Shown one piece after another: positions 1 to 7,744 of a DNA stretch of 64,000 nt. Location of the stretch: contig CP021237.1 of the NCBI GenBank assembly GCA_002151545.1, positions 5,208,001-5,272,000 on the forward strand, written 5' to 3'. The first letter of the stretch is position 1. Every line of letters starts with the position of its first letter. Below the pieces are notes generated by a model. That model did no database searches and was not told the origin of the DNA. It saw nothing but the letters and a program-made list of their open reading frames with translations. The position numbers were made by a program, and so were the translations under genes. This stretch comes from Sphingobacteriaceae bacterium GW460-11-11-14-LB5. GTDB lineage: Bacteria; Bacteroidota; Bacteroidia; Sphingobacteriales; Sphingobacteriaceae.

Positions 1-191
1 CCTTTCTGTTTAAAGCTAAGTCCTGCAGAATTATCCAGGTAAACATAACCAAATGTGTAGGGGGCACCGTCATCGAGTGATATGGCGATCCATTTGTTTT
101 CGCAATCGATTAGCAGTTTGTTGAACTTTAGCCCATTCTGGGCTTTGGCGCCGACGGCGCATAGCAATAGCAGGATGAATAAATATTTCAT
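1..191 (-). CDS. Secreted protein of unknown family, N-terminal part only (cut by window edge)
   Basis: Reading leftward from the ATG at 191 gives 63 residues before the window ends. Residues 1-18 form a clear signal peptide (MKYLFILLLLCAVGAKAQ), so the product is exported. The next residues (CENKWIAISL, GYVYLDNSAG) match the start of the gene at 337-1155 at most positions, so this is a tandem paralogue of it. The two genes share an identical first 21 residues and a nearly identical upstream leader. The function is not recognised. The gene lies 145 bp downstream of its paralogue and could be read from its own copy of the promoter region. Confidence 0.75.
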   Translation of the reverse strand, partial: MKYLFILLLLCAVGAKAQNGLKFNKLLIDCENKWIAISLDDGAPYTFGYVYLDNSAGLSFKQK

Positions 192-336
192 TTTTCAAGT
201 CATTTGTGTGTACTTAAATATAGAAATTTATTTACATACAAAACAGCTTGTGAAGCCGATGGAAAATGCGGTGGGTATTGCAATTGGTTCGCAAACAGGA
301 GAAGGTGGCTACATCTTCTCCTGAATAAATGGTAAG

Positions 337-1155
337 CTATAATTTACCAGCCATCATTTTTATTTTATCTCTATAAATATCCTGAGGTATAATCCATCTG
401 TTTATTTCTTTACACCAAAAATCGAATTTTTCTCTGTTTGCATTTTTATAATACTGGTACGTGATATTGTATGCCATATCTGCTTTAAATGCTTCATCAC
501 TACAATATATTAATGCGTGCAAATAGGTCTGTTCGGCCTCTTCCATTTTATTTGCCTGTGTAAGCATAAAAATATCCTTCTTATAGGCTTCTGCTTTTTT
601 TGCATAATTGCCAAAGTTAGCCGTGGTTATTTCAAATGTTTTACGGATTTTTTTATTTTTATCAATTGGATCTTGTTCTATATAACTTGGAGCACCACGT
701 TCTGTTTCTGATAACGCCAATACATATTTGGAAGCCACATTGTACTCTTTCCAACTGTTATATATTTGAATAAATTTGATGTAACGGTAATTCGTGTTGC
801 TATTTCCAGCATAGTTTTTATACTTAGTGGGAAATTCTTCAACGGCCAATTCTTTTAATCTTTCAGCTGGAATAATAGCTACTTTAACTTCGGTTGGCTG
901 AATCCTACTTCTCTGATTATCCACTGTTTTAGGCTTGTATATACCACTATCAATCGTGAATGATCCATAGCAATCAAAGGTAAGCCCTGCCGAATAATCC
1001 AGATATACAAAACCGTAGGCATAAGTGCTTTCACTATCAAGAGACATAGCGATCCACTTATTTTCACACTCCAGTAAACGTTTGTCGAATGTTAACCCAT
1101 TCTGGGCTTTGGCGCCGACGGCGCATAGCAATAGTAGGATAAATAAATATTTCAT
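337..1155 (-). CDS. Secreted protein of unknown function, upstream member of tandem pair
   Basis: The protein has 272 residues if started at the ATG at 1155. A TTG six bases further upstream (1161) is in frame, but the ATG gives the same MKYLF start as the downstream paralogue. Residues 1-18 are a signal peptide ending in AKAQ. The mature part has no motif that I recognise. It is rich in Lys, Tyr and Asn, and its C-terminal half (about residues 160-272) looks helical and Ala/Glu-rich. A Bacteroidota-type promoter lies just upstream (1178-1209). The duplicated neighbour suggests a small paralogous family. No function is assigned. Confidence 0.8.
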   Translation of the reverse strand: MKYLFILLLLCAVGAKAQNGLTFDKRLLECENKWIAMSLDSESTYAYGFVYLDYSAGLTFDCYGSFTIDSGIYKPKTVDNQRSRIQPTEVKVAIIPAERLKELAVEEFPTKYKNYAGNSNTNYRYIKFIQIYNSWKEYNVASKYVLALSETERGAPSYIEQDPIDKNKKIRKTFEITTANFGNYAKKAEAYKKDIFMLTQANKMEEAEQTYLHALIYCSDEAFKADMAYNITYQYYKNANREKFDFWCKEINRWIIPQDIYRDKIKMMAGKL

Positions 1156-1177
1156 TATCAAGTTATTTGTGTGTACT

Positions 1178-1209
1178 TAAATATAGAAATTTATTTAAAC
1201 CAATTCAAA
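1178..1209 (-). promoter_or_regulatory. Bacteroidota-type promoter for the 337-1155 gene
   Basis: On the minus strand TTTG (1206-1209) is followed after 20 bases by TATATTTA (1178-1185). This fits the Bacteroidota TTTG-N19-21-TAnnTTTG pattern with one mismatch in the -7 box, and lies 23 bases before the start codon. The same leader is copied upstream of the gene at 1-191 (TATATTTA at 215-222), but there the nearest TTTG is only 16 bases away. Confidence 0.5.
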
Positions 1210-1278
1210 AATTACAATAACATGGATTGTATTTTTACTCCATTTACCGCCAAACACTTAGCACCTAACGCCAAGCGC

Positions 1279-2118
1279 TTACTTAAACACAATCGTCTTA
1301 TTTCCACTCACAAAAACGCGGTCTTCAAAAATAAGTTCCAGGGCTTCTAACAATACTTTTTTCTCTATTTCTTTACCTGCACGAACCATTTCTTTCACCC
1401 CAAAGTTATGATCCACATGATTGGTATGTTGGGTAATAATCGGTCCTTCGTCCAGGTTATCGGTAACAAAATGGGCAGTAGCACCAATAATTTTTACACC
1501 ACGTTCAAAAGCCTGACGGTAGGGATTGGCACCTATAAAAGCGGGCAAAAACGAATGATGGATATTGATGATTTTACCTGCATAATCTTTTACAAAATCA
1601 GCGGATAGAATTCGCATAAATTTGGCCAGCACCAAATAATCTACCCCGAACCGGTTGATAATTTCTTTTACTTCAGCTTCAAATGCACTTTTATCTTTAT
1701 TCGTATGATCGACGTAAAAATAGGGAATACCCAATTTTTCAGTAAAATCCCTCAGGCTTTCATAATTACCAATTACACACCTAACATTGGCCCCTAAAGT
1801 TTTAAACTGATTTTTAATCAGTATCTCGGCTAAACAATGGTACTCTTTAGTGACCAAAACAGCAATCTGTTTTTCCTGCTGGGTAATTAAATTTACCTCG
1901 GCAGCATTGGGCAAATTTTCTAAAAGTTTTTCTCTTAATTTATCTGCATCCTCTAAATTTCCGGTACAGGCAATACGGGTAAAAAAAGATTTATTGGCTT
2001 CATCTACAAACTCGCGCATCGCAATAATATTCAATTGATGTGCAGCCAGCACCCGGGTAATATTTGTAACTAAACCAACTTGATCGGGGCAGGATATGAG
2101 GACTGTTAATGCATTCAT
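1279..2118 (-). CDS. purU: Formyltetrahydrofolate deformylase PurU
   Basis: PurU hydrolyses 10-formyl-tetrahydrofolate to formate and tetrahydrofolate, balancing the one-carbon pool and feeding formate to PurT. At 279 residues it has the usual family length. Residues 4-80 form an ACT domain, the regulatory module of the family. Residues 86-265 are the formyltransferase fold. The catalytic triad of this fold can be placed at Asn185 and His187 (NIHHS) and Asp223 (LDEGP); the 36-residue spacing from His to Asp matches PurN. The gene is monocistronic and divergent from rmuC. Confidence 0.93.
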   Translation of the reverse strand: MNALTVLISCPDQVGLVTNITRVLAAHQLNIIAMREFVDEANKSFFTRIACTGNLEDADKLREKLLENLPNAAEVNLITQQEKQIAVLVTKEYHCLAEILIKNQFKTLGANVRCVIGNYESLRDFTEKLGIPYFYVDHTNKDKSAFEAEVKEIINRFGVDYLVLAKFMRILSADFVKDYAGKIINIHHSFLPAFIGANPYRQAFERGVKIIGATAHFVTDNLDEGPIITQHTNHVDHNFGVKEMVRAGKEIEKKVLLEALELIFEDRVFVSGNKTIVFK

Positions 2119-2187
2119 TTATAATATACTAATGTTCAATTATATAAATTTTTTTCCGTTATACCCCATTCACAATAACTAAAAATT

Positions 2188-2219
2188 TTTGGTATATCTA
2201 TTTTAAATATTCATTTTTG
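2188..2219 (+). promoter_or_regulatory. Probable rmuC promoter
   Basis: TTTG at 2188-2191 is followed after 20 bases by CATTTTTG at 2212-2219. This is one mismatch from the Bacteroidota TTTG-N19-21-TAnnTTTG consensus. It lies 17 bases before the ATG of rmuC, so the leader would be very short. Confidence 0.4.
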
Positions 2220-2236
2220 CTAAAATTTTTATCATT

Positions 2237-3613
2237 ATGGAGATCGCCGGTATTGCTTTACTAATCGTTATTTTAATTGTTTTGGTACTTTTATTCTTAA
2301 AGAAACCACAGGCTGCGATTTCTATTATCTCGGTAGAAGATTTCGAAAGAATAAAAAGTGAAAATGAATCGTTAAAAATTAGTTTAGCCAAAGCCGACGA
2401 GCGTGTTTCTAATTTATCGGTTGAAAAAGAACACATTACGATTTTGCTTAAGCAGGAGCAGCAACGATTGATTGATGAATTACAGGCTGAACGCGATCGG
2501 CTTGCAGATGCCAACCGTGAACTGGAAAGCACGCGATCTTTTTACGTCGCCGAAAAAGAAAAGCTTGCCGAACAAAAGCTAAGTTATGAGCAATCGCAAG
2601 AAAAACTGAACAAAGACTTTGAATTAATTGCCAATAAAATCCTGGAGGAAAAATCGAGTAAATTTATTGAGCAAAACCGCACCAATCTGGATATTATTTT
2701 AAATCCTTTGAAAGAAAACATTAAAGCCTTTGAAGATAAGGTAGAAAAAGTTTATAAAGCGGAGTCAGACGAAAGAAATACCTTAAAAGGTGTAATTTCT
2801 TTATTAATGGACCAAAGCAAACAGATCCAGGAAGATGCCAATAATTTAACCAAAGCATTAAAAGGCGATAGCAAAAAACAAGGCAACTGGGGAGAAGTAA
2901 TTTTAGAAAAAGTTTTAGAACGCTCGGGTTTAGTGCGCGATCAGGAATACCGCATTCAAGCCTCGCATGTATCCGCCGAAGGCGGTCGCTACCAGCCCGA
3001 CGTGGTGATAGATCTTCCAGACAACAAACATCTTGTAGTTGATGCTAAGGTATCGCTGGTTGCTTATGAGCGTTCTGTATCAGCAGAGACGGATGAAGAG
3101 CGTGACGGCTTTATAAAAGCCCATTTAGCCTCGATCAAGAATCACATATTAGAGCTCTCTTCTAAAAATTACCAGGATTTATATAAGATCAATTCTCCGG
3201 ATTTTGTTTTGCTGTTTGTTCCGATCGAATCTTCTTTCAGTATTGCCATACAAAAAGATGCCGAACTATTCAATTTCGCATGGGATAGAAGGGTAGTAAT
3301 CGTGAGTCCATCAACCTTATTAGCCACCTTGCGTACCATTGCCAGCATGTGGAAACAGGAACGCCAAAACCGGAATGTAATGGAAATTGCCCGTTTAAGC
3401 GGCAGCATGTACGATAAATTTGTAGGCTTTGTTGCTGACATGGAAAACATTGGTAAACACATCAAAAATGGACAGGATGCCTATGATAAAGCCATTAATA
3501 AATTATCAGTCGGCGCCGGAAATTTAACCAACACTTCTGAAAAGATTAAAAAACTTGGAGCAAAAACCACCAAACAGATTGATACAAAATATCTGGATGC
3601 CAATGAGGATTAG
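2237..3613 (+). CDS. rmuC: DNA recombination protein RmuC homologue
   Basis: The protein has 458 residues. Residues 4-22 form an N-terminal membrane anchor (AGIALLIVILIVLVLLFL). Residues 35-150 are a long coiled coil rich in Glu and Lys. The RmuC core, related to restriction-endonuclease-like nucleases, covers about residues 190-390 and includes the family signature around GNWGEVILEKVLERSGL and the PDVVIDLP/VVDAKVS segment. In E. coli RmuC limits inversion at short repeats and acts against some phages and mobile DNA; the exact reaction is not settled. The gene stands alone and ends toward a hairpin. Confidence 0.92.
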   Translation: MEIAGIALLIVILIVLVLLFLKKPQAAISIISVEDFERIKSENESLKISLAKADERVSNLSVEKEHITILLKQEQQRLIDELQAERDRLADANRELESTRSFYVAEKEKLAEQKLSYEQSQEKLNKDFELIANKILEEKSSKFIEQNRTNLDIILNPLKENIKAFEDKVEKVYKAESDERNTLKGVISLLMDQSKQIQEDANNLTKALKGDSKKQGNWGEVILEKVLERSGLVRDQEYRIQASHVSAEGGRYQPDVVIDLPDNKHLVVDAKVSLVAYERSVSAETDEERDGFIKAHLASIKNHILELSSKNYQDLYKINSPDFVLLFVPIESSFSIAIQKDAELFNFAWDRRVVIVSPSTLLATLRTIASMWKQERQNRNVMEIARLSGSMYDKFVGFVADMENIGKHIKNGQDAYDKAINKLSVGAGNLTNTSEKIKKLGAKTTKQIDTKYLDANED

Positions 3614-3638
3614 TGTTTAAAGCGGTTTTTAAAATTTT

Positions 3639-3660
3639 GAGGCGAAGCCTCCCGATTTTT
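3639..3660 (+). terminator. Hairpin after rmuC
   Basis: GAGGC-gaa-GCCTC (3639-3651) is followed by a short T run (3656-3660). The 5-bp GC stem and T run fit a modest rho-independent terminator 26 bases after the rmuC stop codon. Confidence 0.5.
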
Positions 3661-3798
3661 AGAAATGGTATTACTTAAAAAATGATCACAAAAACTTGCA
3701 AAGTTAGTGATTTTTTGTGAGAGCCTGTGAACGATTTTTTTTAAAATTTTTCTATTTTCAGTGAATACTTTAGTCTTTTTAGAATTCAAAGAAAAAAC

Positions 3799-3882
3799 CG
3801 TCATTGCGAGGAAGAATGACGAAGCAATCTTTTTAGTGAGAAAGATTGCTTCGTCGGCTAAAAAAGCCTTCTCGCAATGACG
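3799..3882. repeat. 84-bp inverted repeat of the GTCATTGCGAG type
   Basis: The left end CGTCATTGCGAG is mirrored at the right end as CTCGCAATGACG. Inner arms GAAGCAATCTTT and AAAGATTGCTTC form a second stem around 3831-3850. The element sits between the convergent genes rmuC and thiL and could fold into a long cruciform or act as a two-way terminator. Repeats with this end sequence are common between genes in Sphingobacteriaceae. Confidence 0.75.
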
Positions 3883-3894
3883 AATATATAATAA

Positions 3895-4935
3895 TTACTT
3901 ATTAAAAGCATTCCATCCCTGGGCTTTCAACTCATGTACTTTTTCCGATTTTGAAACCATTTTACAGCCCGAATTTTTATCGGTAACATGGCCAATCACG
4001 GTTATGTCTACATCATGTTTCAGTTTTTTATAATCTTCCTGACTGATGGTAAACAATAACTCATAATCTTCGCCACCACTTAAAGCACAAACTGTCGGGT
4101 CTAAACCTAACTCGCGGGCCGTTTCATAAGTCATTGGATCTAAAGGTATTTTTTCTTCATAAATGGTTATTCCTTTATCTGATTGTTCTGCCAAATGCAA
4201 AATTTCAGAAGCTAAACCATCCGAAACATCAATCATCGAAGTGGGTTTGATATTCATTTCATCTAAAAGTGCAACAATATCCATCCTTGCCTCTGGTTTT
4301 AATTGTCTTTCGATGATGTAATCTTTACCTTCTAAATCTGGCTGTATTTGTGGATTTTCCAGATAGATTAATTTCTCTCTTTCTAAAATTTGCAAGCCTA
4401 AATAAGCACCGCCCAAATCTCCAGAAACACACAATAAATCATGCTCCTGAGCACCATTTCTGTACACCACTTTATCGGCATCGGCATAACCAATACTGGT
4501 AATACTAATCACCAAACCTTGCTTGCTTGATGAAGTATCTCCACCAATTAAATCGATGTTGTATTTGTTGCAGGCCAGTTCAATTCCTTTGTAAATTTCT
4601 TCAACTGCTTCTAAGGGAAATTTACTCGACAAACCCAGCGAAACTGTAATCTGACTAGCTTTTCCGTTCATGGCATAAATATCACTCAAATTTACCTGAA
4701 CAGCCTTGTAACCTAAGTGCATTAAAGGCACATAAGCCAGATCAAAGTGGATTCCTTCCAGCAATAAATCGGTTGAAATTAAGGTTTGCTTTCCTTTAGC
4801 ATCTAAAACAGCCGCATCATCCCCAACTCCTTTTACCGAATAATCATTTTTAATTTTAAAATTAGTAGTCAGGTGTTTAATTAACCCAAACTCACCTAAT
4901 TCATTAATATCTGTACGCTCTTTATTCTCAAACAT
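3895..4935 (-). CDS. thiL: Thiamine-monophosphate kinase ThiL
   Basis: ThiL phosphorylates thiamine monophosphate with ATP to give thiamine diphosphate, the active cofactor. The protein has 346 residues. The N-terminal metal and ATP-binding segment VGDDAAVLD is followed by STDLLLEGIHFDL, and then by GGDTSSS, SGDLGGAYLGL, DVSDGLASEI and GGEDYELLFT. These are the conserved Asp- and Gly-rich blocks of the AIR synthase/ThiL fold. It stands alone; no other thiamine gene is adjacent. Confidence 0.93.
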   Translation of the reverse strand: MFENKERTDINELGEFGLIKHLTTNFKIKNDYSVKGVGDDAAVLDAKGKQTLISTDLLLEGIHFDLAYVPLMHLGYKAVQVNLSDIYAMNGKASQITVSLGLSSKFPLEAVEEIYKGIELACNKYNIDLIGGDTSSSKQGLVISITSIGYADADKVVYRNGAQEHDLLCVSGDLGGAYLGLQILEREKLIYLENPQIQPDLEGKDYIIERQLKPEARMDIVALLDEMNIKPTSMIDVSDGLASEILHLAEQSDKGITIYEEKIPLDPMTYETARELGLDPTVCALSGGEDYELLFTISQEDYKKLKHDVDITVIGHVTDKNSGCKMVSKSEKVHELKAQGWNAFNK

Positions 4936-4953
4936 AAATTATATTACAATTAT

Positions 4954-5015
4954 CGTCACGCTGAACTTGTTTCAGAGCCTTACTAATAAGATGCTGAACT
5001 AAATTCAGCATGACG
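4954..5015. repeat. Dispersed inverted repeat, CGTCAnnCTGAA family
   Basis: The sequence starts CGTCACGCTGAACTTG and ends CAGCATGACG, so the two ends are inverted copies of each other. It contains an inner palindrome GATGCTGAAC...TTCAGCAT. Related copies lie at 9352-9431, 13743-13770, 16143-16251, 16812-16934, 60546-60658 and 61522-61608. It fills the gap between thiL and the symporter gene. Confidence 0.7.
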
Positions 5016-5027
5016 GATTTATCTATT

Positions 5028-6254
5028 TTATTTACTCTCCATCCAATTTTTACCTTCGGTAAATCTGGCAATTAACATCGCTGCAACATTATCACCCGTA
5101 GCGTTTAACAAAGTCGCCATCGGATCAACCAACGTTCCAATAATCATAGCCGGTGGTAAAGCTTCGGGTGGCAATTGGTAAGCCGAAATCATTAATAATT
5201 CGCCAATATAGCCCCCATTTGGTATTCCGCCCTCAACAATACTGACTAAAACGGTAATGCCCAAAGCCAAAATTATGGTATCAACATGAACCAAATCTTT
5301 ACCAAAAATGGCAAAAACAACCGCAATTTTAACAATAGAACTGATACTCGAACCATCTTTATGCAAGGTTGAACCTAAGGGAATCGTCACATTGGTAATG
5401 TAATCGGGCACCCCCATTTTTCGGGCACCATCTAAATTCGCCGGAATCGTGGCAATACTGCTACAGGTTCCGATAGAAGTTAAAGACGGCACAATATTAT
5501 TTTTCCAAAATACTTTTATCGCTTTAAACCCACCTGCAACAAAAGCAAATAAGGTGAAAAAGACGATAAAATAAAATGCGCCTACACCATAATACAAACC
5601 TAAAGCTTTGGCATAAGTTCCAAAAAGCTGTGGCCCAAAAACCCCAACCTGATAGGCAAAATAAGCACCCAAACCAATTGGCCCCAGTTTCATAATTAAA
5701 ATGATGAGTTTTTTCATCACTTCATTGCCCGAAACCAGGAAGTTTTTAAAGCCATCGCCCTCTTTCCCAGAATATAGTGTAGAAAAACCCACTAATACTG
5801 AAAAAATAATGAGAGCCAGCATATTTTTTCTACTGCCAATCTCAAAAAATTCTCCTACGGTTAAAAGTTGGGTCATTTGTTCCCCAAACGACTGTATTTT
5901 TTCTGGTTCAGTTGGTAAAGGCGTATTTCCCAATTGCTGATGAATGGGGAAAATCCATGTGGCAACCAGCGTTAAAACCGCAGAAATGAGTATGGTAGAA
6001 AGAAAAACCAAAACCATAATGGTTAATAATCTTCCTAATTTCTTTGTCCGGTCTATATTGGCAATTGCCGACGAAACTGCAAAAAATACCAATGGAATAA
6101 CGGCAGTAAACAACAGGTTTAAAAATATATCACCTAATGGTTTTATACTCTCTACACTTTTCCCAAAAATTAAACCCACTATACTTCCAACAGTTATACC
6201 TACCAAAAGCCATAATAAGCCTGAATAATTTTTAAGGATGTTGTTTTTTTCCAT
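5028..6254 (-). CDS. Dicarboxylate/amino acid:cation symporter family protein (DAACS, SLC1-like)
   Basis: The protein has 408 residues, with many hydrophobic membrane segments and the two re-entrant hairpins expected of the GltPh fold. The first hairpin carries GTCSSIATIPAN, matching the serine-rich motif. TM7 carries PLGSTLHKDGSS where the family usually has an NMDGT sequence. TM8 carries VDPMATLLNATGD, which keeps the Asp, Thr, Asn and Asp positions of GltPh TM8 but has Ala where acidic-substrate carriers have the Arg that binds the side-chain carboxylate. I therefore infer a Na+- or H+-coupled carrier, but not necessarily for glutamate, aspartate or C4-dicarboxylates. A hairpin (6267-6299) separates it from nadA upstream. 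Confidence 0.85.
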   Translation of the reverse strand: MEKNNILKNYSGLLWLLVGITVGSIVGLIFGKSVESIKPLGDIFLNLLFTAVIPLVFFAVSSAIANIDRTKKLGRLLTIMVLVFLSTILISAVLTLVATWIFPIHQQLGNTPLPTEPEKIQSFGEQMTQLLTVGEFFEIGSRKNMLALIIFSVLVGFSTLYSGKEGDGFKNFLVSGNEVMKKLIILIMKLGPIGLGAYFAYQVGVFGPQLFGTYAKALGLYYGVGAFYFIVFFTLFAFVAGGFKAIKVFWKNNIVPSLTSIGTCSSIATIPANLDGARKMGVPDYITNVTIPLGSTLHKDGSSISSIVKIAVVFAIFGKDLVHVDTIILALGITVLVSIVEGGIPNGGYIGELLMISAYQLPPEALPPAMIIGTLVDPMATLLNATGDNVAAMLIARFTEGKNWMESK

Positions 6255-6266
6255 AAATATTTCAAT

Positions 6267-6299
6267 AAACCTTACAGGTTTTTGAAACCTGTAAGGTTT
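6267..6299. repeat. 15-bp perfect hairpin between nadA and the symporter gene
   Basis: AAACCTTACAGGTTT (6267-6281) and AAACCTGTAAGGTTT (6285-6299) are perfect inverted copies with a 3-base loop. The stem ends in A/T, so it can act as a terminator in either direction and would end nadA transcription. Similar CCTTACAGG hairpins are dispersed in many Bacteroidota genomes. Confidence 0.75.
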
Positions 6300-6307
6300 G
6301 GTAATTT

Positions 6308-7306
6308 TTACAAACCCAATTCCGCCGAAATATCCAGCATTCTTTGAATCGGCTTACGTGCCTGCTCGATAATATGCCCAGGTACAGTAACTTCTGGCAA
6401 ACCATTTTTAATACATAAATATAGTTTTTCTAAAGTATTTCTTTTCATGTAAGGGCAATCGTTACAGGCACAGCTATTATTTGGCGGTGCCGGAATAAAT
6501 GTTTTTGTTGGATTTGCCTTCTCCATCTGGTGGATAATTCCACTTTCGGTAGCTACAATAAATTCTGTTGCCGGATTGGTAATGGTATATTTTAAAAGTC
6601 CGGTTGTTGAACCAATATAATCAGCCATTTTCAAAACCACTTCTTCACATTCCGGGTGGGCAATAAACTTAGCATTCGGATGGCGTTCTTTCAGCTTGGT
6701 AATTTTCTCCTGTGAAAAAATTTCGTGTACCATACAGGCACCATTCCACAATACCAGATCGCGACCAGTTTTCTTGGCCACGTAAGCACCTAAATTCCGG
6801 TCGGGGCCGAATATTATTTTTTGATCTTTAGGTAAACTCTCTACAATTTGAACCGCATTGGTACTGGTACAAACAATATCACTTAAAGCTTTTAATTCGG
6901 CCGTGCAGTTTACATACGTGATCACCAGGTGATCTGGATATTTTTCTTTAAACTTTCTAAACAAATGCGGTGGGCAACTATCTGCTAATGAGCATCCTGC
7001 TTTTACATCTGGCAATAAAACCGTTTTATTCGGTGATAAAATCTTCGCCGTTTCGGCCATAAAATGCACACCTGCAAACACAATTACATCAGCATCCGTT
7101 TTTGCAGCTTCCTGAGATAAGCCTAAACTATCGCCAATATAATCTGCAATATCCTGTATGTCAGGCTCTTGGTAATAATGTGCAAGAATGATGGCATTCT
7201 TTTCCTTTTTTAATTTCTCAATCTCCGCAAAAAGATCGAGTGTAGGATCAATTTCTTCTTCTGCGAAACCTTTTTTGTTGATTTCTTCTAAGACATCTAT
7301 GTTCAT
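6308..7306 (-). CDS. nadA: Quinolinate synthase NadA
   Basis: NadA condenses iminoaspartate, made by NadB, with dihydroxyacetone phosphate to form quinolinate in the de novo NAD pathway. The protein has 332 residues. Three cysteines hold the 4Fe-4S cluster: the pattern fits Cys105 (KAGCSLADSC), Cys191 (WNGACMVHE) and the C-terminal CxCxxC at 279-284 (NSCACNDCP). The segment AHYYQEPDIQDIADYIGDS near residue 42 is the typical first block. It is divergent from nadB across a 438-bp control region. Confidence 0.95.
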   Translation of the reverse strand: MNIDVLEEINKKGFAEEEIDPTLDLFAEIEKLKKEKNAIILAHYYQEPDIQDIADYIGDSLGLSQEAAKTDADVIVFAGVHFMAETAKILSPNKTVLLPDVKAGCSLADSCPPHLFRKFKEKYPDHLVITYVNCTAELKALSDIVCTSTNAVQIVESLPKDQKIIFGPDRNLGAYVAKKTGRDLVLWNGACMVHEIFSQEKITKLKERHPNAKFIAHPECEEVVLKMADYIGSTTGLLKYTITNPATEFIVATESGIIHQMEKANPTKTFIPAPPNNSCACNDCPYMKRNTLEKLYLCIKNGLPEVTVPGHIIEQARKPIQRMLDISAELGL

Positions 7307-7744
7307 TTTAAAATTTTCCTTTTTTGAATTTTGACGTTGGCCAAAGATAAAGCTTTCAACGTCTCAATAATTAATAAGTATTTTTAAATAAATAAATCTT
7401 GTTTGTTTATTAGTGTGTTAGTATTGTTGACAAGTTTCAAAAAAAAGTTCTTTTATATAAGTTGTTAATCGTTTACTAACATTTAGATTACATTTCTATA
7501 ATATCATGAGTTTGATTTTCAGCACTATCGAAAAGTTGCCTAATTTTTATCAATACCCGAATGTTAATTGTTTATAAGTGGGTAAAAAGTTAATTACTTG
7601 TACAAAGGTGCTCAAAAATTACTTAAAAGATTGTGGCAAATTGTCTTTTTAGAGTAGCTTTAAACATTCAAATTTATTTGTTAGGATAATTTAGACACAG
7701 AGTTAACATTTATCAACTAGTTGTTAACATCGTGGATAAAGTAA
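7307..7744. other. nadA-nadB divergent control region, no gene
   Basis: This 438-bp AT-rich gap has no credible ORF. For nadA the minus strand shows a good -7 box TATCTTTG (7342-7349), 36 bases before the start, but no convincing -33 box. For nadB the last 45 bases hold the palindrome CAACTAGTTG (7714-7723), flanked by two GTTAAC palindromes at 7702-7707 and 7723-7728. This nested symmetry is a candidate repressor site, but it does not match a NAD-regulator box that I can name. Confidence 0.4.

Noticed and set aside
82..324. 80-codon ORF on plus strand
   Set aside because: It runs antisense through the partial paralogue and its promoter copy; no protein-like composition.
3610..3804. 64-codon minus-strand ORF after rmuC
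   Set aside because: It spans the rmuC terminator and an AT-rich stretch; the composition is not protein-like.
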